Positions 24,046 to 32,097 of a stretch of 46,967 bases of DNA are shown here, piece after piece (position 1 is the stretch's first letter; each line of letters opens with the position of its first letter). The notes beneath the pieces were generated by a model. It ran no database searches. It saw only the letters and a list, made by a program, of their open reading frames with translations, and had not been told where the DNA came from. Position numbers and translations under genes: made by a program. Source of the stretch: Bryobacterales bacterium (GTDB taxonomy: Bacteria > Acidobacteriota > Terriglobia > Bryobacterales > Bryobacteraceae); the NCBI GenBank assembly GCA_027459465.1, contig DAIDIH010000070.1:1-46967 (forward strand), given 5' to 3'.

Positions 24046-24800
24046 TACCTGCCGTCGATAAGAGCCTGCCCGTTCCGCTCTACCACCAGATCAAGTGCGC
24101 GTTGCAGGATGCGATTGAACTTGGCGAATGGCAACTGGATCAACAACTTCCTAACGAAAACCAACTTGCGGAGAACTTTGGGGTGAGCAAGATCACGATC
24201 CGGCAGGCGCTGCAGGAACTGGCGGACCTGGGTTATATCCGGCGGGAGCGGGGGCGTGGGACGTTCGTTTCGCGGCCGAAGTTCGACCACGGGCCGCGTG
24301 AGCTGACGAGCTTCACGGAAGAGATGCGGCGGCACGAGCTGAGCGCGGGGTCGCGGGTGCTGGAGCGGAGCGTGGTAGCGGCGGAGGGACGGGTAGCGGA
24401 AGCGCTGGAGGTGAAGCGGGGCGAGCGGGTGTTTGTGCTGAAGCGGTTGCGGCTGGCGGGTGGGGAGCCGATGGGGATTCAGACGGCGCATCTGCCGGTG
24501 AAGACGGCGCCGGGGTTGGTGGAGGAAGATTTCGAGAACGGTTCGCTCTACGACACGCTGCGGACGGGGTATGGCCTGGAGGCGGCGCGGGCGCGGGAGA
24601 GGTACATGGCGGCGACGGTGGATCCGGGACCGGCGGAGGTGCTTGGAGTTGCACCGGGGGCGCCGGTGCTGGTGGTGGAGCGGATTGCGTATCTGGCGAG
24701 CGGAACGCCGCTCGAGTTTGTGCAGAGCCTGATGCGGGGTGACCGGTACAGCGTGGTGCTGGAACTGGCGGCCGAGCGGGCGGCGGGGGGACGGCGATGA
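24039..24800 (+). CDS. GntR-family regulator, HutC subfamily (UTRA ligand domain)
   Basis: A 253-residue repressor. N-terminal winged helix (about 10-75) with PLYHQIKCALQDAIELGEW, LPNENQLAENFGVSKITIRQAL and RGRGTFVSRPKF, then a UTRA effector domain (about 90-245), ending with PLEFVQSLMRGDRYSVVLEL. HutC-type regulators are released from DNA by a sugar phosphate or metabolite. It starts the operon gntR-ROK-SIS-MFS with a 4-bp overlap to the kinase, and is divergent from the secreted GH42 gene, which it likely controls together with itself. Confidence 0.93.
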   Translation: MSIPAVDKSLPVPLYHQIKCALQDAIELGEWQLDQQLPNENQLAENFGVSKITIRQALQELADLGYIRRERGRGTFVSRPKFDHGPRELTSFTEEMRRHELSAGSRVLERSVVAAEGRVAEALEVKRGERVFVLKRLRLAGGEPMGIQTAHLPVKTAPGLVEEDFENGSLYDTLRTGYGLEAARARERYMAATVDPGPAEVLGVAPGAPVLVVERIAYLASGTPLEFVQSLMRGDRYSVVLELAAERAAGGRR

Positions 24801-25672
24801 GTTACGTCCTGGCGGTGGATTTGGGTGGGACGAAGACCGCGATGGGGCTGGTGGATGCCGCGGGTGTTGTGGCTGCCCGGCGGGAGATGCCGTCGGCGCA
24901 CACCCTTGCGGAGACGGTGGCGCAGTTGGAGGATGGCCTGGCCGGGTTTGCGGAGCCGGGGATTGCGGGCGTGGGGGTGACGGTGCCGGGGATTTACGAT
25001 CCGGCGGATGGGTCGGCGTGGGCGCCGAATTTGTGGGGCGAGGATTTTCAGCCGCTCAAGGAAGCGCTGGAGGATCGGTTTTCCGTGCCGGTGGCTATGG
25101 GCAACGACCGCGCGGGGAGTGTGCTGGCTGAGGAGTGGGTTGGCCGGGCGCAGGGGATGCGCGATGTGATTTTTGTGGCGGTGGGGACGGGGATCGGCGT
25201 GGGGATTCTGGCGGGCGGGCAGGTGGTGGAAGGAGCGCACGGGATTGGCGGGGCGGCGGGATGGATGGTGGTGGGCGGGCGGTGGAAGCCGGAGTACGCG
25301 GCGCGGGGAGGCTGGGAGACGGAGGCGGCGGGTCCGGCGCTGGCGCGGAGGGCGGGGCGGAAGACGGCCGAGGAAGTGGTGGCGGCAGCGCGGGAGGGAG
25401 ACGAGGCGGCGCTCGATGCGATCGGCGAGACGGCGGACCTGCTGGCGCTGGGGATTGCAGGTTTGATTGGCGTGCTCGATCCGGAGATGGTGGTGCTGGG
25501 CGGCGGGCTGATGGAGGCTGGGGACCTCATGATGGAGCGGATCCGGTGGAAGGCGCTGGCCTGGACGCAGCCGGTGGCGGCGCGGCGGGTACGGATTGAA
25601 AGAACGGCGCTGGGGGCGGAAGCGGGGTTGCTGGGGGCGGCGCGGCTGGGGTGGCGGCGGGTGGAAGGCTAG
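24797..25672 (+). CDS. ROK-family sugar kinase-like protein
   Basis: A 291-residue ASKHA-fold protein: phosphate-1 loop VLAVDLGGTKTAMGLVD at the N-terminus, catalytic Asp in VAMGNDRAGSVLAEEW, phosphate-2 VAVGTGIGVGILAGGQVV, and VVLGGGLMEAGD near the end. Unlike typical ROK glucokinases it has no zinc motif (CxCGxxGCxE); the stretch where ExGH and the cysteines should be reads GGAAGWMVVGGRWKPEY. It may be a zinc-independent subfamily. Expected role: ATP-dependent phosphorylation of a sugar imported by the MFS protein. ATG 24797 overlaps the GntR stop (ATGA). Confidence 0.88.
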   Translation: MSYVLAVDLGGTKTAMGLVDAAGVVAARREMPSAHTLAETVAQLEDGLAGFAEPGIAGVGVTVPGIYDPADGSAWAPNLWGEDFQPLKEALEDRFSVPVAMGNDRAGSVLAEEWVGRAQGMRDVIFVAVGTGIGVGILAGGQVVEGAHGIGGAAGWMVVGGRWKPEYAARGGWETEAAGPALARRAGRKTAEEVVAAAREGDEAALDAIGETADLLALGIAGLIGVLDPEMVVLGGGLMEAGDLMMERIRWKALAWTQPVAARRVRIERTALGAEAGLLGAARLGWRRVEG

Positions 25673-25690
25673 TTAAGGAGATCGGAGTTT

Positions 25691-26449
25691 ATGTCGGCTA
25701 CAACGTACTACGAGCAGGTTCGCGGGGTGTTGGACGGGATACACGAGATGCAGGGGAAGTCGATCGAGGAGGCCGGGCACTTACTGGCGAACACGATTGC
25801 ATCGGGCGGGCGGGTGTATCTTTTCGGCAGCGGCCATTCGGTGATTCCGGTGATGGACGTGTTCCCGCGCTATGGGAGCTTTATCGGGTTTTTCCCGCTG
25901 TACGATCCGAGGCTGATGTGGCACAACGTGGTGGGGCCGGGCGGGGCGCGGGAGTTACTGTGGCTGGAGCGGCGGGAGGGTTACATCGAAAACTTCCTGC
26001 AGAGCTTTGCGATGGACGGCCGCGACGCGATGATCGTGTTTTCGCACGGCGGGCTGAACGCGGCGCCGGTGGAGGCGGCGCTGTATGCGAAGGCGCGGGA
26101 GATGAAGGTGGTGACGGTATCGTCGCTGGCCAACGCGCGGGTGAGCGAGGCGACGCATTCGAGCGGGAAGAAGTTGTCGGATGTGGCCGATATTGCGCTG
26201 GACAACTGTGTGCCGCTCGAAGACGCGCTGGTGGACATCGGGTATCCGGAGAGGATCGCGGCGGGTTCGACGATGGCGAGTGTGTTCGTGGCGATGTCGC
26301 TGGTGGCCGAGACGGGAGCGAGGTTGAAGGCGAAGGGCATCAAGCCGCATACCTTCGTTTCGCCGAACGTGGCCGGAGTAAGTAAAGATCATAACTTGCG
26401 TGTGTTCGATGCTTACACCGGGAAGTTATTCGAGCGGCCGCCGGTCTAA
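25691..26449 (+). CDS. SIS-domain sugar-isomerase-like protein (UPF0309 type)
   Basis: A 252-residue phosphosugar-binding SIS protein. Motifs: GGRVYLFGSGHSVIPVMDVF (sugar-phosphate loop), AMIVFSHGGLNAAPVEAALYAK, VTVSSLANARVSEATHSSGKKL and a C-terminal GVSKDHNLRVFDAYTGKLFE. Members are usually predicted aldose-ketose phosphosugar isomerases or binding domains. It follows the kinase by 18 bp with GGAG before ATG 25691, fitting isomerisation of the kinase product. The specific substrate cannot be read from sequence. Confidence 0.88.
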   Translation: MSATTYYEQVRGVLDGIHEMQGKSIEEAGHLLANTIASGGRVYLFGSGHSVIPVMDVFPRYGSFIGFFPLYDPRLMWHNVVGPGGARELLWLERREGYIENFLQSFAMDGRDAMIVFSHGGLNAAPVEAALYAKAREMKVVTVSSLANARVSEATHSSGKKLSDVADIALDNCVPLEDALVDIGYPERIAAGSTMASVFVAMSLVAETGARLKAKGIKPHTFVSPNVAGVSKDHNLRVFDAYTGKLFERPPV

Positions 26450-26450
26450 C

Positions 26451-27623
26451 GTGGCGACGGCGGAGCGTGCGGGCCGCCTGAGCGCGGCGGCGTGGGCGGG
26501 GATGTTCATTTTCGGCATTGTGATGGCGCTGGTGGGCGCCATCCTGCCGCTGCTGGCGGGACGGCTGCGGTTTACGCTCGCCGACATTGGGACGCTGTTT
26601 CTGGTGATGAACGGGGCGATGCTGGCATCGAGCGTAGGGCTGGGGCTGGTGATGGACCGGTTCGGGATGAAGCCGCCGCTGGCGGTGGGGCCGATGCTAG
26701 TGGCGGCGGCGCTGGTGGGGATTGTTCGCGCCGGGGCGTTTCCGGACCTGCTGCCGGCGGGTGTGCTGCTGGGGGTGGGCGGCGGGGCGCTGAACGGGGC
26801 GACGAACACGCTGGTGGCGGACCTGCACGAGGACGCGGCCGAGAAGGGCGCGGCGCTGAACCTGCTGGGGATGTTTTTCGGGTTTGGGGCGCTGATGCTG
26901 CCGTTTCTGATCGGGGCGTTGCTCGAGCGGATGAGCGTGGGAGGATTGCTGGGCGGGGCGGCGGCGTTCTGCGCGTGCGTGGGGATTTACGCGGCGGCGC
27001 TGAAGTTTCCGGCGCCGAAGCAGCGGCAGGCGATTCCGGTGAAGGATGTGCCGGGGTTTTTGCGGTCGCCGCTGGTGATGGCGTTCGCGGGGATGCTGTT
27101 TTTCGAGTCGGGGGTGGAGTTCACGTTAGGCGGGTTCATTTCGCCGTATTTGACGCAGGCGGCGGGAGTGAAGACGATCGCGGCGGCGTCGTGGATTCTG
27201 GCGGCGTTTTGGGCGGCGACGATGGTGACGCGGATTGTGTACAGCCGCGCGGCGGTTGGGGTTGAGCCTTATGCGCTGCTCGTGGGTAGCGCGTTGGGAG
27301 CGTGCGGCGGGGCGGTGCTGGCGGCGGTGGCTTGGGCGCCGTGGGTGGCGGCTTTAGCGGTGGTGGTGTGCGGGGCGTCGCTGGCGGGGGTGTATCCGAC
27401 GGTGCTCGGCATTGCGGGCGCGCGGTTCCGGGAGCATTCGGGGACGGTGTTTGGGATTTTGTTTACGGTGGCGCTGGCGGGCGGGATGTTGATGCCGTGG
27501 GCGGCCGGGCGGATTGGCGGGGCGGTGGGGTTGCGGTGGGTGTTTGGGATGGTGGCGGGGGCGTATGTGGCGATGGCGGGGCTGGGGCGGTTGGCGAAGG
27601 GGTGGGAGGGGGGAGCGGGATGA
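26451..27623 (+). CDS. Major facilitator superfamily sugar-type transporter
   Basis: A 390-residue protein with 12 predicted helices. Features are MFIFGIVMALVGAILPLLAG, GLVMDRFGMKPPLAVGPML (loop 2-3 motif A-like) and GGALNGATNTLVADLHEDAAEKGAALNLLG, which resembles sugar/FucP-type MFS importers. GTG 26451 is the start, one base after the previous stop; an upstream in-frame ATG inside the SIS gene gives no useful extension. Fourth gene of the gntR operon, most likely taking up the sugar released by the GH42 enzyme. Confidence 0.88.
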   Translation: MATAERAGRLSAAAWAGMFIFGIVMALVGAILPLLAGRLRFTLADIGTLFLVMNGAMLASSVGLGLVMDRFGMKPPLAVGPMLVAAALVGIVRAGAFPDLLPAGVLLGVGGGALNGATNTLVADLHEDAAEKGAALNLLGMFFGFGALMLPFLIGALLERMSVGGLLGGAAAFCACVGIYAAALKFPAPKQRQAIPVKDVPGFLRSPLVMAFAGMLFFESGVEFTLGGFISPYLTQAAGVKTIAAASWILAAFWAATMVTRIVYSRAAVGVEPYALLVGSALGACGGAVLAAVAWAPWVAALAVVVCGASLAGVYPTVLGIAGARFREHSGTVFGILFTVALAGGMLMPWAAGRIGGAVGLRWVFGMVAGAYVAMAGLGRLAKGWEGGAG

Positions 27624-27650
27624 GTGGGGGGTATCGTGGTTGATGTGGCG

Positions 27651-27893
27651 ATGAAAAAGATCACAGTCCGTGTTGGCCAGCGTCAGGCCGAGGAGATTCG
27701 CGCTCTGGTGGCTTCGGGGCGGGCGGCGAGTGTTTCCGCTTTCGTGCGGCATGCCGTCAAGACCGCGCTCGACGATGGGGCGGAGTGGAGGGAGATGATC
27801 GAGGAGGCGCTGCGGGAGACGGGTGGGCCGTTGACTGCGAAAGAACGCGCCTGGGCTGACCGGTTGCTCGGGGGACGGGGGCGCGCCGGCTGA
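27651..27893 (+). CDS. Ribbon-helix-helix (CopG/antitoxin-like) DNA-binding protein
   Basis: An 80-residue protein. The first about 45 residues give a beta strand (MKKITVRVG) and two helices (QAEEIRALVASGRAASVSAFVRHAVKTAL), the RHH DNA-binding fold. The remaining tail is charged (EEALRETGGPLTAKERAWADRLL), as in ParD-like antitoxins that clamp a toxin. No toxin gene follows; the next gene is phoH. GTG codons at 27624 or 27636 are alternative starts. It could be an orphan antitoxin or a plain transcription factor. Confidence 0.7.
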   Translation: MKKITVRVGQRQAEEIRALVASGRAASVSAFVRHAVKTALDDGAEWREMIEEALRETGGPLTAKERAWADRLLGGRGRAG

Positions 27894-27912
27894 CGCTAGG
27901 GGGTGTGGGGTC

Positions 27913-27921
27913 TGCTATATT
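27913..27921 (+). promoter_or_regulatory. Extended -10 promoter for the phoH operon
   Basis: TGCTATATT combines an extended TGN with the hexamer TATATT. The start would be near 27928, giving a leader of roughly 97 nt before phoH. No -35 is needed for extended -10 promoters. Confidence 0.5.
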
Positions 27922-28024
27922 CGGGTTGGATGTGTCAGGCTTGGCCGCGCCCGCATTTCTCTGATGCGACGCTTGCGCCGCGGTTTTCTTCCTTCCCTTG
28001 TCCGGTGAAAATTTCCTTGAAAAA

Positions 28025-29050
28025 ATGACGATCAACGTGCAGATTTCGCGCGGCGTTGAGGCGCTGTTCGGCACGAACGACCAGAATATCCGGCTGCTCG
28101 AGAACGGGTTGCAGGTGCGGACCCGGCTGATGCAGGACAGCGTGGAGATCGAGGGCGAGGAGGAGGGAGTGATCCGGGCGGCGGCGATTCTGGAAGACTA
28201 CGTCGCGCTGGTGAAGGAAGGGCACACGTTCGCGAACGGGGATCTGAACAGCTACCTGCGGGTGGTGACCGAGGATCCGGAGGTGACGCTGCGGGCGCTG
28301 GTGCACAGCGCGCGGCAGAGGCATTTCGGCAAGAAGGCGCTGGCGCCGAAGACGGTGAACCAGCGGCGGTATGTGGAGGCGATCGAGCGGACCGACCTGA
28401 CGTTCGGCATCGGGCCGGCGGGGACGGGGAAGACGTACCTGGCGGTGGCGATGGGGGTTTCGGCGCTGCTGAGCAAGCGGGTGAGCCGGATCATTCTGAC
28501 TCGGCCGGCGGTGGAGGCGGGCGAGCGGCTGGGGTTTCTGCCGGGCACGCTGCAGGAGAAGGTGGACCCGTATCTGCGGCCGTTGTATGACGCGATTTAC
28601 GACATGCTCGAGGCCGAGAAGGTGGAGAAGCTGCTTGAGCGGCAGGTGGTGGAAGTGGCGCCGATCGCGTTCATGCGGGGGCGGACGCTGAACGATAGTT
28701 TCATCATTCTCGACGAGGCGCAGAACAGCACGCCGGAGCAGATGAAGATGGTTCTGACGCGGCAGGGCTTTCAGTCGAAGATGGTGGTGAACGGCGACGT
28801 GACGCAGATGGACCTGCCGGCGGGAAAGCGGAGCGGGTTGCTGGACGCGATCGAGGTGCTGCGGGGGGTGGAGGGGGTCAGCTTCGTGCACTTCGATGAG
28901 CGGGATGTGGTGCGGCACGCGCTGGTGCAGCGGATTGTGAAGGCGTACGAGCGGCACAACGAGATGATCGGAGCCGGGAGGCAGTTGGCGCTGCGGTTGG
29001 GCGACAGCGGGGGCGAGGCGCCGGAAACGACGGCCGAGCCGGCGAGTTGA
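28025..29050 (+). CDS. phoH: PhoH-like P-loop ATPase
   Basis: A 341-residue PhoH/YbeZ-family protein. An N-terminal region (LFGTNDQNIRLLENGLQVR) resembles the KH-like RNA-binding part. The ATPase follows with Walker A GPAGTGKT (130-137), TRPAVEAGERLGFLPG and Walker B FIILDEAQN (226-234). YbeZ-type proteins work with the rRNA-processing enzyme YbeY, which is the next gene. ATG 28025 is preferred over the upstream TTG at 27998; neither has a strong ribosome site. First of the phoH-ybeY-corC-era block, whose order is widely conserved. Confidence 0.93.
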   Translation: MTINVQISRGVEALFGTNDQNIRLLENGLQVRTRLMQDSVEIEGEEEGVIRAAAILEDYVALVKEGHTFANGDLNSYLRVVTEDPEVTLRALVHSARQRHFGKKALAPKTVNQRRYVEAIERTDLTFGIGPAGTGKTYLAVAMGVSALLSKRVSRIILTRPAVEAGERLGFLPGTLQEKVDPYLRPLYDAIYDMLEAEKVEKLLERQVVEVAPIAFMRGRTLNDSFIILDEAQNSTPEQMKMVLTRQGFQSKMVVNGDVTQMDLPAGKRSGLLDAIEVLRGVEGVSFVHFDERDVVRHALVQRIVKAYERHNEMIGAGRQLALRLGDSGGEAPETTAEPAS

Positions 29051-29511
29051 GACGCGAAATGCGGGCGGGAGAGCAAGGGCCGCTGCTTTGGGAGGCGCGG
29101 ACCGGTTCGCTTCGCCGGGACGAGTTGCGGCGGTTTGCGATGCGGCTGCGGCGCGAGGTGGCGAACGGGCGGGAGTTTCATTGTCTTGTGACCGGGGACG
29201 CGCGGCTGCGCGAGCTGAACCGGCAATTTCTGGGCAAGGACTGGGCGACGGACGTATTGTCGTTTCCGGCGGGGCACGGCGCGGCGCTGGGGGAGTTGGC
29301 GATTTCGATCGACCGGGCGCGGGAACAGGCGCGCGAGCAGGGGCACGCGGTGGGGACGGAAGTGAAGATTCTGATGCTGCACGGATTGCTGCACCTGTTG
29401 GGGATGGACCATGAGAAGGATGGCGGCGAGATGGCCCGGGTGGAGCGGGGCTGGCGGGAGAAGTTGGCGTTGCCCGCGGGATTGATTGAGAGGGCGGACC
29501 AAGCATGTTGA
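29047..29511 (+). CDS. ybeY: Endoribonuclease YbeY (rRNA maturation factor)
   Basis: A 154-residue UPF0054 metalloprotein with the diagnostic zinc motif HGLLHLLGMDH (H112, H116, H122) and the family block WATDVLSFPAG. YbeY acts in 16S rRNA 3'-end maturation and ribosome quality control. The TTG at 29047 overlaps the phoH stop by 4 bp; an ATG at 29059 is the other candidate, and neither has a clear ribosome site. It overlaps the next gene by 7 bp. Confidence 0.93.
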   Translation: MRREMRAGEQGPLLWEARTGSLRRDELRRFAMRLRREVANGREFHCLVTGDARLRELNRQFLGKDWATDVLSFPAGHGAALGELAISIDRAREQAREQGHAVGTEVKILMLHGLLHLLGMDHEKDGGEMARVERGWREKLALPAGLIERADQAC

Positions 29512-30770
29512 TGGACGTGGTGCTGGGGCTGCTGCCGATCGTGGTTGCGCCGGTGCTGTGCCTGGTGACGTTCGTGCAGTTGCTGTATCTGGAGTCGCAG
29601 CGGCTGCGGCCGCGGGAGTCGCAGGCGCTCGCCTTGTTCAAGGAATCGATTGAAGAGCGGATCGGCAGCGAGGGACATGCGCCGGTGGCTCTGGCGATTG
29701 TGAAGCACACGGGTTTGCTGGCGCTGGCGGCGCCGTGGCTGGCGCTGGCGTGGATGGTGCGGGATGGGCGCCTGGTGGCGGCGGCGGAGGCGGCGGCGGG
29801 GAGTTGGCTGTTGATGGTGTTGTGCTGTTATGCGGCGCCGCAGTTGCTATACCGGAAGACGTCCGGGCGGTGGCTGGTGGCGACGGTGCCCGTCCTGCGG
29901 GGGATGGTGGTGATGCTGCGGCCGCTGACGGCGCTGTTCGGATTTCTGGAATCGCTGGCGGAGTTGGGCGGGGCGGAGAGCGAGGGGCCGGAGGAAGTGG
30001 GGGATAAAGGGGACATTGAGGCGCTGATCACGGCGGGGGAAGAAGAGGGGATTCTCGAGAGCGAAGACCGGAAGCTGATCGAGTCCGTGGTGGCGTTCGG
30101 CGATAAGACGGTGCGGGAGGTGATGACGCCGCGGCCGAAGATGGTCGCCATCGAGGGGAGTAAGACGCTGGAGAGCCTTCGGCAGTTGGTGATTCACGAG
30201 CAGTATTCGCGGATTCCAGTGTACGAGGAGACGATTGATCAGATCATCGGCTTCGTGCACGTGCGCGACATGTTCGAGCTGGATGAAGAGGAACGGGCGA
30301 AGAAACAGATACGGGACCTGCTGCGGGGAATCCGGCACGTGCCGGAGACCAAGCCGGTGAGCGCGCTGCTGCGCGAGATGCAGGAGGAACGGGCGCACAT
30401 GGCGATTGTGGTGGATGAGTACGGGAACACGGCGGGGCTGGTGACGATGGAGGATCTGGTGGAAGAGATCCTGGGTGAGATTCGGGACGAGCACGAGCCG
30501 GATCTGGACGTGAAGGCCGAGCCGGAGGGTTCGTTTGTGGTGGCGGGGAGCCTGGATGTGGGCCGGCTGGAGGGGTTGCTGGGGGTGCGTACGGCGGAAG
30601 AGACGGAGTCGACGACGGTGGGAGGACTCGCGGCGGAGTGGCTGGGGCATGTGCCGCGGCCGGGCGAGACGGCGGAGAGGGATGGGATACGGATTGAAGT
30701 GCTGGCGGGGAACGATCTGCGGGTGGAGCAGGTGAGGGTATCGCGGAGACCGGTGGAGAACCATGGCTGA
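29505..30770 (+). CDS. CorC/HlyC-type membrane protein with CBS pair
   Basis: A 421-residue protein of the CNNM/CorC family (HlyC/CorC). The N-terminal membrane region has about three helices (to about residue 140). Two CBS domains (about 205-325) follow, opening with VREVMTPRPKMVAIEGSKTLESL, with SRIPVYEETIDQIIGFVHVRDM and the EYGNTAGLVTMEDLVEEILGEI signature. A C-terminal CorC_HlyC domain (about 335-415) ends the protein. Family members are linked to magnesium/cobalt efflux. Located between ybeY and era, as often seen in bacteria. Confidence 0.92.
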   Translation: MLMDVVLGLLPIVVAPVLCLVTFVQLLYLESQRLRPRESQALALFKESIEERIGSEGHAPVALAIVKHTGLLALAAPWLALAWMVRDGRLVAAAEAAAGSWLLMVLCCYAAPQLLYRKTSGRWLVATVPVLRGMVVMLRPLTALFGFLESLAELGGAESEGPEEVGDKGDIEALITAGEEEGILESEDRKLIESVVAFGDKTVREVMTPRPKMVAIEGSKTLESLRQLVIHEQYSRIPVYEETIDQIIGFVHVRDMFELDEEERAKKQIRDLLRGIRHVPETKPVSALLREMQEERAHMAIVVDEYGNTAGLVTMEDLVEEILGEIRDEHEPDLDVKAEPEGSFVVAGSLDVGRLEGLLGVRTAEETESTTVGGLAAEWLGHVPRPGETAERDGIRIEVLAGNDLRVEQVRVSRRPVENHG

Positions 30771-31707
30771 GACCTACCGGGCGGGGTTTGCGTCGCTTGC
30801 GGGCCGGCCGAACGCGGGAAAATCGACGCTGGTGAACGCGCTGGTGGGCGGGAAGGTGGCGATCGTTTCGGCCAAGCCGCAGACGACGCGGACGATTGTG
30901 CAGGGGGTGTGGACGGGGGAAGAGGCGCAGATTGTGTTTCTGGACATGCCGGGGATCCACGCCGGCAAAGGGCTGCTGGGACGGCGGATGATGGATAGCG
31001 TACGGACAGCGTTGGATGGGCGGGATCTGCTTCTGTATGTGGCGGACGCGACGCGGCCGGTGGGGCGGGAAGACGAGCGGGCGGTGGAGATGGTTTCGCG
31101 CGGCGGTGCGCCTGTCTTTCTGGTATTGAACAAGATCGACCGGCTGGAGGATAAACGCCTGTTGCTGCCGCTGATCGAGCGGTATGGGAAGATGGCGGAG
31201 TTTGCCGAGTCGGTACCGGTTTCGGCCCGGACCGGGGAGGGGCTGAAGGAGTTGCTGCGGCTGGCGGCGGCGCGGATGCCGGAGGGTCCGGCGATGTTTC
31301 CGGAGGATTATTTGACCGATCAGCCGGAGCGGTTTCTGGCGGCGGAATTTTTGCGGGAGCAGGTTCTGGAGGCGACGCGGCAGGAGGTGCCGCACGCGGT
31401 GGCGGTGCGGATCGAGTCCTGGCAGGAAGAGGGGCGGCTGACGCGGATTGCGGCGGTGGTAGTGGTGGAGCGGGCGGGGCAGAAGGCGATTCTGATCGGG
31501 GCGAAGGGGGCGATGCTGAAGGGGATTGCGACGCGGGCGCGGGAGGCGATGGAGGAGATGCTGGGGCGGAAGGTTTTCCTGGAGGTGTTCGTGAAGGTGG
31601 AGCCGGGGTGGCGGGAGAACCCTCGATTGGTGGAGTCGGTGGACTGGCGCGAGGGGGGCGTGGTTGCCAGCGAGGACGGTTTCCGAGGAGAATCAGAGAC
31701 ATCATGA
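30763..31707 (+). CDS. era: GTPase Era
   Basis: A 314-residue GTPase that binds 16S rRNA in 30S assembly. G1 is GRPNAGKST (14-22), G2 Thr in QTTRT, G3 DMPG (61-64), G4 NKID (123-126) and G5 VSARTG. A C-terminal KH domain contains AILIGAKGAMLKGIATRAREAMEEMLGRKVFLEVFVKV. Two slight departures are Ala for the usual Val in GRPNVGKS and Met for Thr in DTPG, the latter uncommon. ATG 30763 overlaps corC by 8 bp, and its own stop overlaps the BON gene by 4 bp. Confidence 0.95.
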   Translation: MAETYRAGFASLAGRPNAGKSTLVNALVGGKVAIVSAKPQTTRTIVQGVWTGEEAQIVFLDMPGIHAGKGLLGRRMMDSVRTALDGRDLLLYVADATRPVGREDERAVEMVSRGGAPVFLVLNKIDRLEDKRLLLPLIERYGKMAEFAESVPVSARTGEGLKELLRLAAARMPEGPAMFPEDYLTDQPERFLAAEFLREQVLEATRQEVPHAVAVRIESWQEEGRLTRIAAVVVVERAGQKAILIGAKGAMLKGIATRAREAMEEMLGRKVFLEVFVKVEPGWRENPRLVESVDWREGGVVASEDGFRGESETS

Positions 31708-32006
31708 GATTTCTCGCAGCGCTTTTGGCCACGCTCTTATTTGGCCTTACGATTCCGGTGGTGCAGGCCGCGGGGGGCGGCAAGAAAACGCCGGTTACCG
31801 ACGACGCGATTTACGATCAGGTCCGGCGTAAGCTGGCCGACGATCCGGATGTGAAGGGTGGGATGTTGGATGTGCAGGTCCACGATCGAGTGGTGACGCT
31901 GAAGGGGACGGTGGGGACGCAGAAGGCGAAGGAGAAGGCGGAGAGGCTGACGAAGAAGATCCGCGGCGTCACCAAGGTGGACAACCAGCTTGTTGTAAGC
32001 CAGTGA
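31704..32006 (+). CDS. Small secreted BON-domain protein
   Basis: A 100-residue protein with signal peptide (about 1-22, ending VVQAA) and one BON domain: DDAIYDQVRRKLADDPDV, LDVQVHDRVVTLKGTVGTQKAKEKAERLTKKIRGVTKVDNQLVV. BON domains bind phospholipid membranes and occur in osmotic-stress proteins such as OsmY. ATGA overlap with the era stop. It closes the phoH-era block. Confidence 0.9.
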   Translation: MRFLAALLATLLFGLTIPVVQAAGGGKKTPVTDDAIYDQVRRKLADDPDVKGGMLDVQVHDRVVTLKGTVGTQKAKEKAERLTKKIRGVTKVDNQLVVSQ

Positions 32007-32090
32007 TGGGACTGGCTATCCTCAATCGTCCCATTCGTTTACGAATCTTGACATAGGTTAGGGTAACCGTCGTGCGGGGGCTCTCGCCCC
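32006..32090. promoter_or_regulatory. Dense inverted-repeat cluster upstream of the DUF5666-like gene
   Basis: Three inverted repeats fit in 91 bp: ATGGGAC (32006-32012)/GTCCCAT (32028-32034); ATTCGT-TT-ACGAAT (32033-32046); and GGGGC-TCTC-GCCCC (32077-32090). A TTGACA (32048-32053) follows the middle one, with no good -10. The last hairpin ends 7 nt before ATG 32098, so it could hide the ribosome site, or be a REP-type palindrome (compare GTAGGGGC-type repeats). The first hairpin, without a T-run, may end the upstream transcript. Confidence 0.5.
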
Positions 32091-32097
32091 TACAGGC

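Noticed and set aside
27998..28024. Upstream TTG start of phoH
   Set aside because: The conserved N-terminus begins at ATG 28025 and the extra nine residues have no support.
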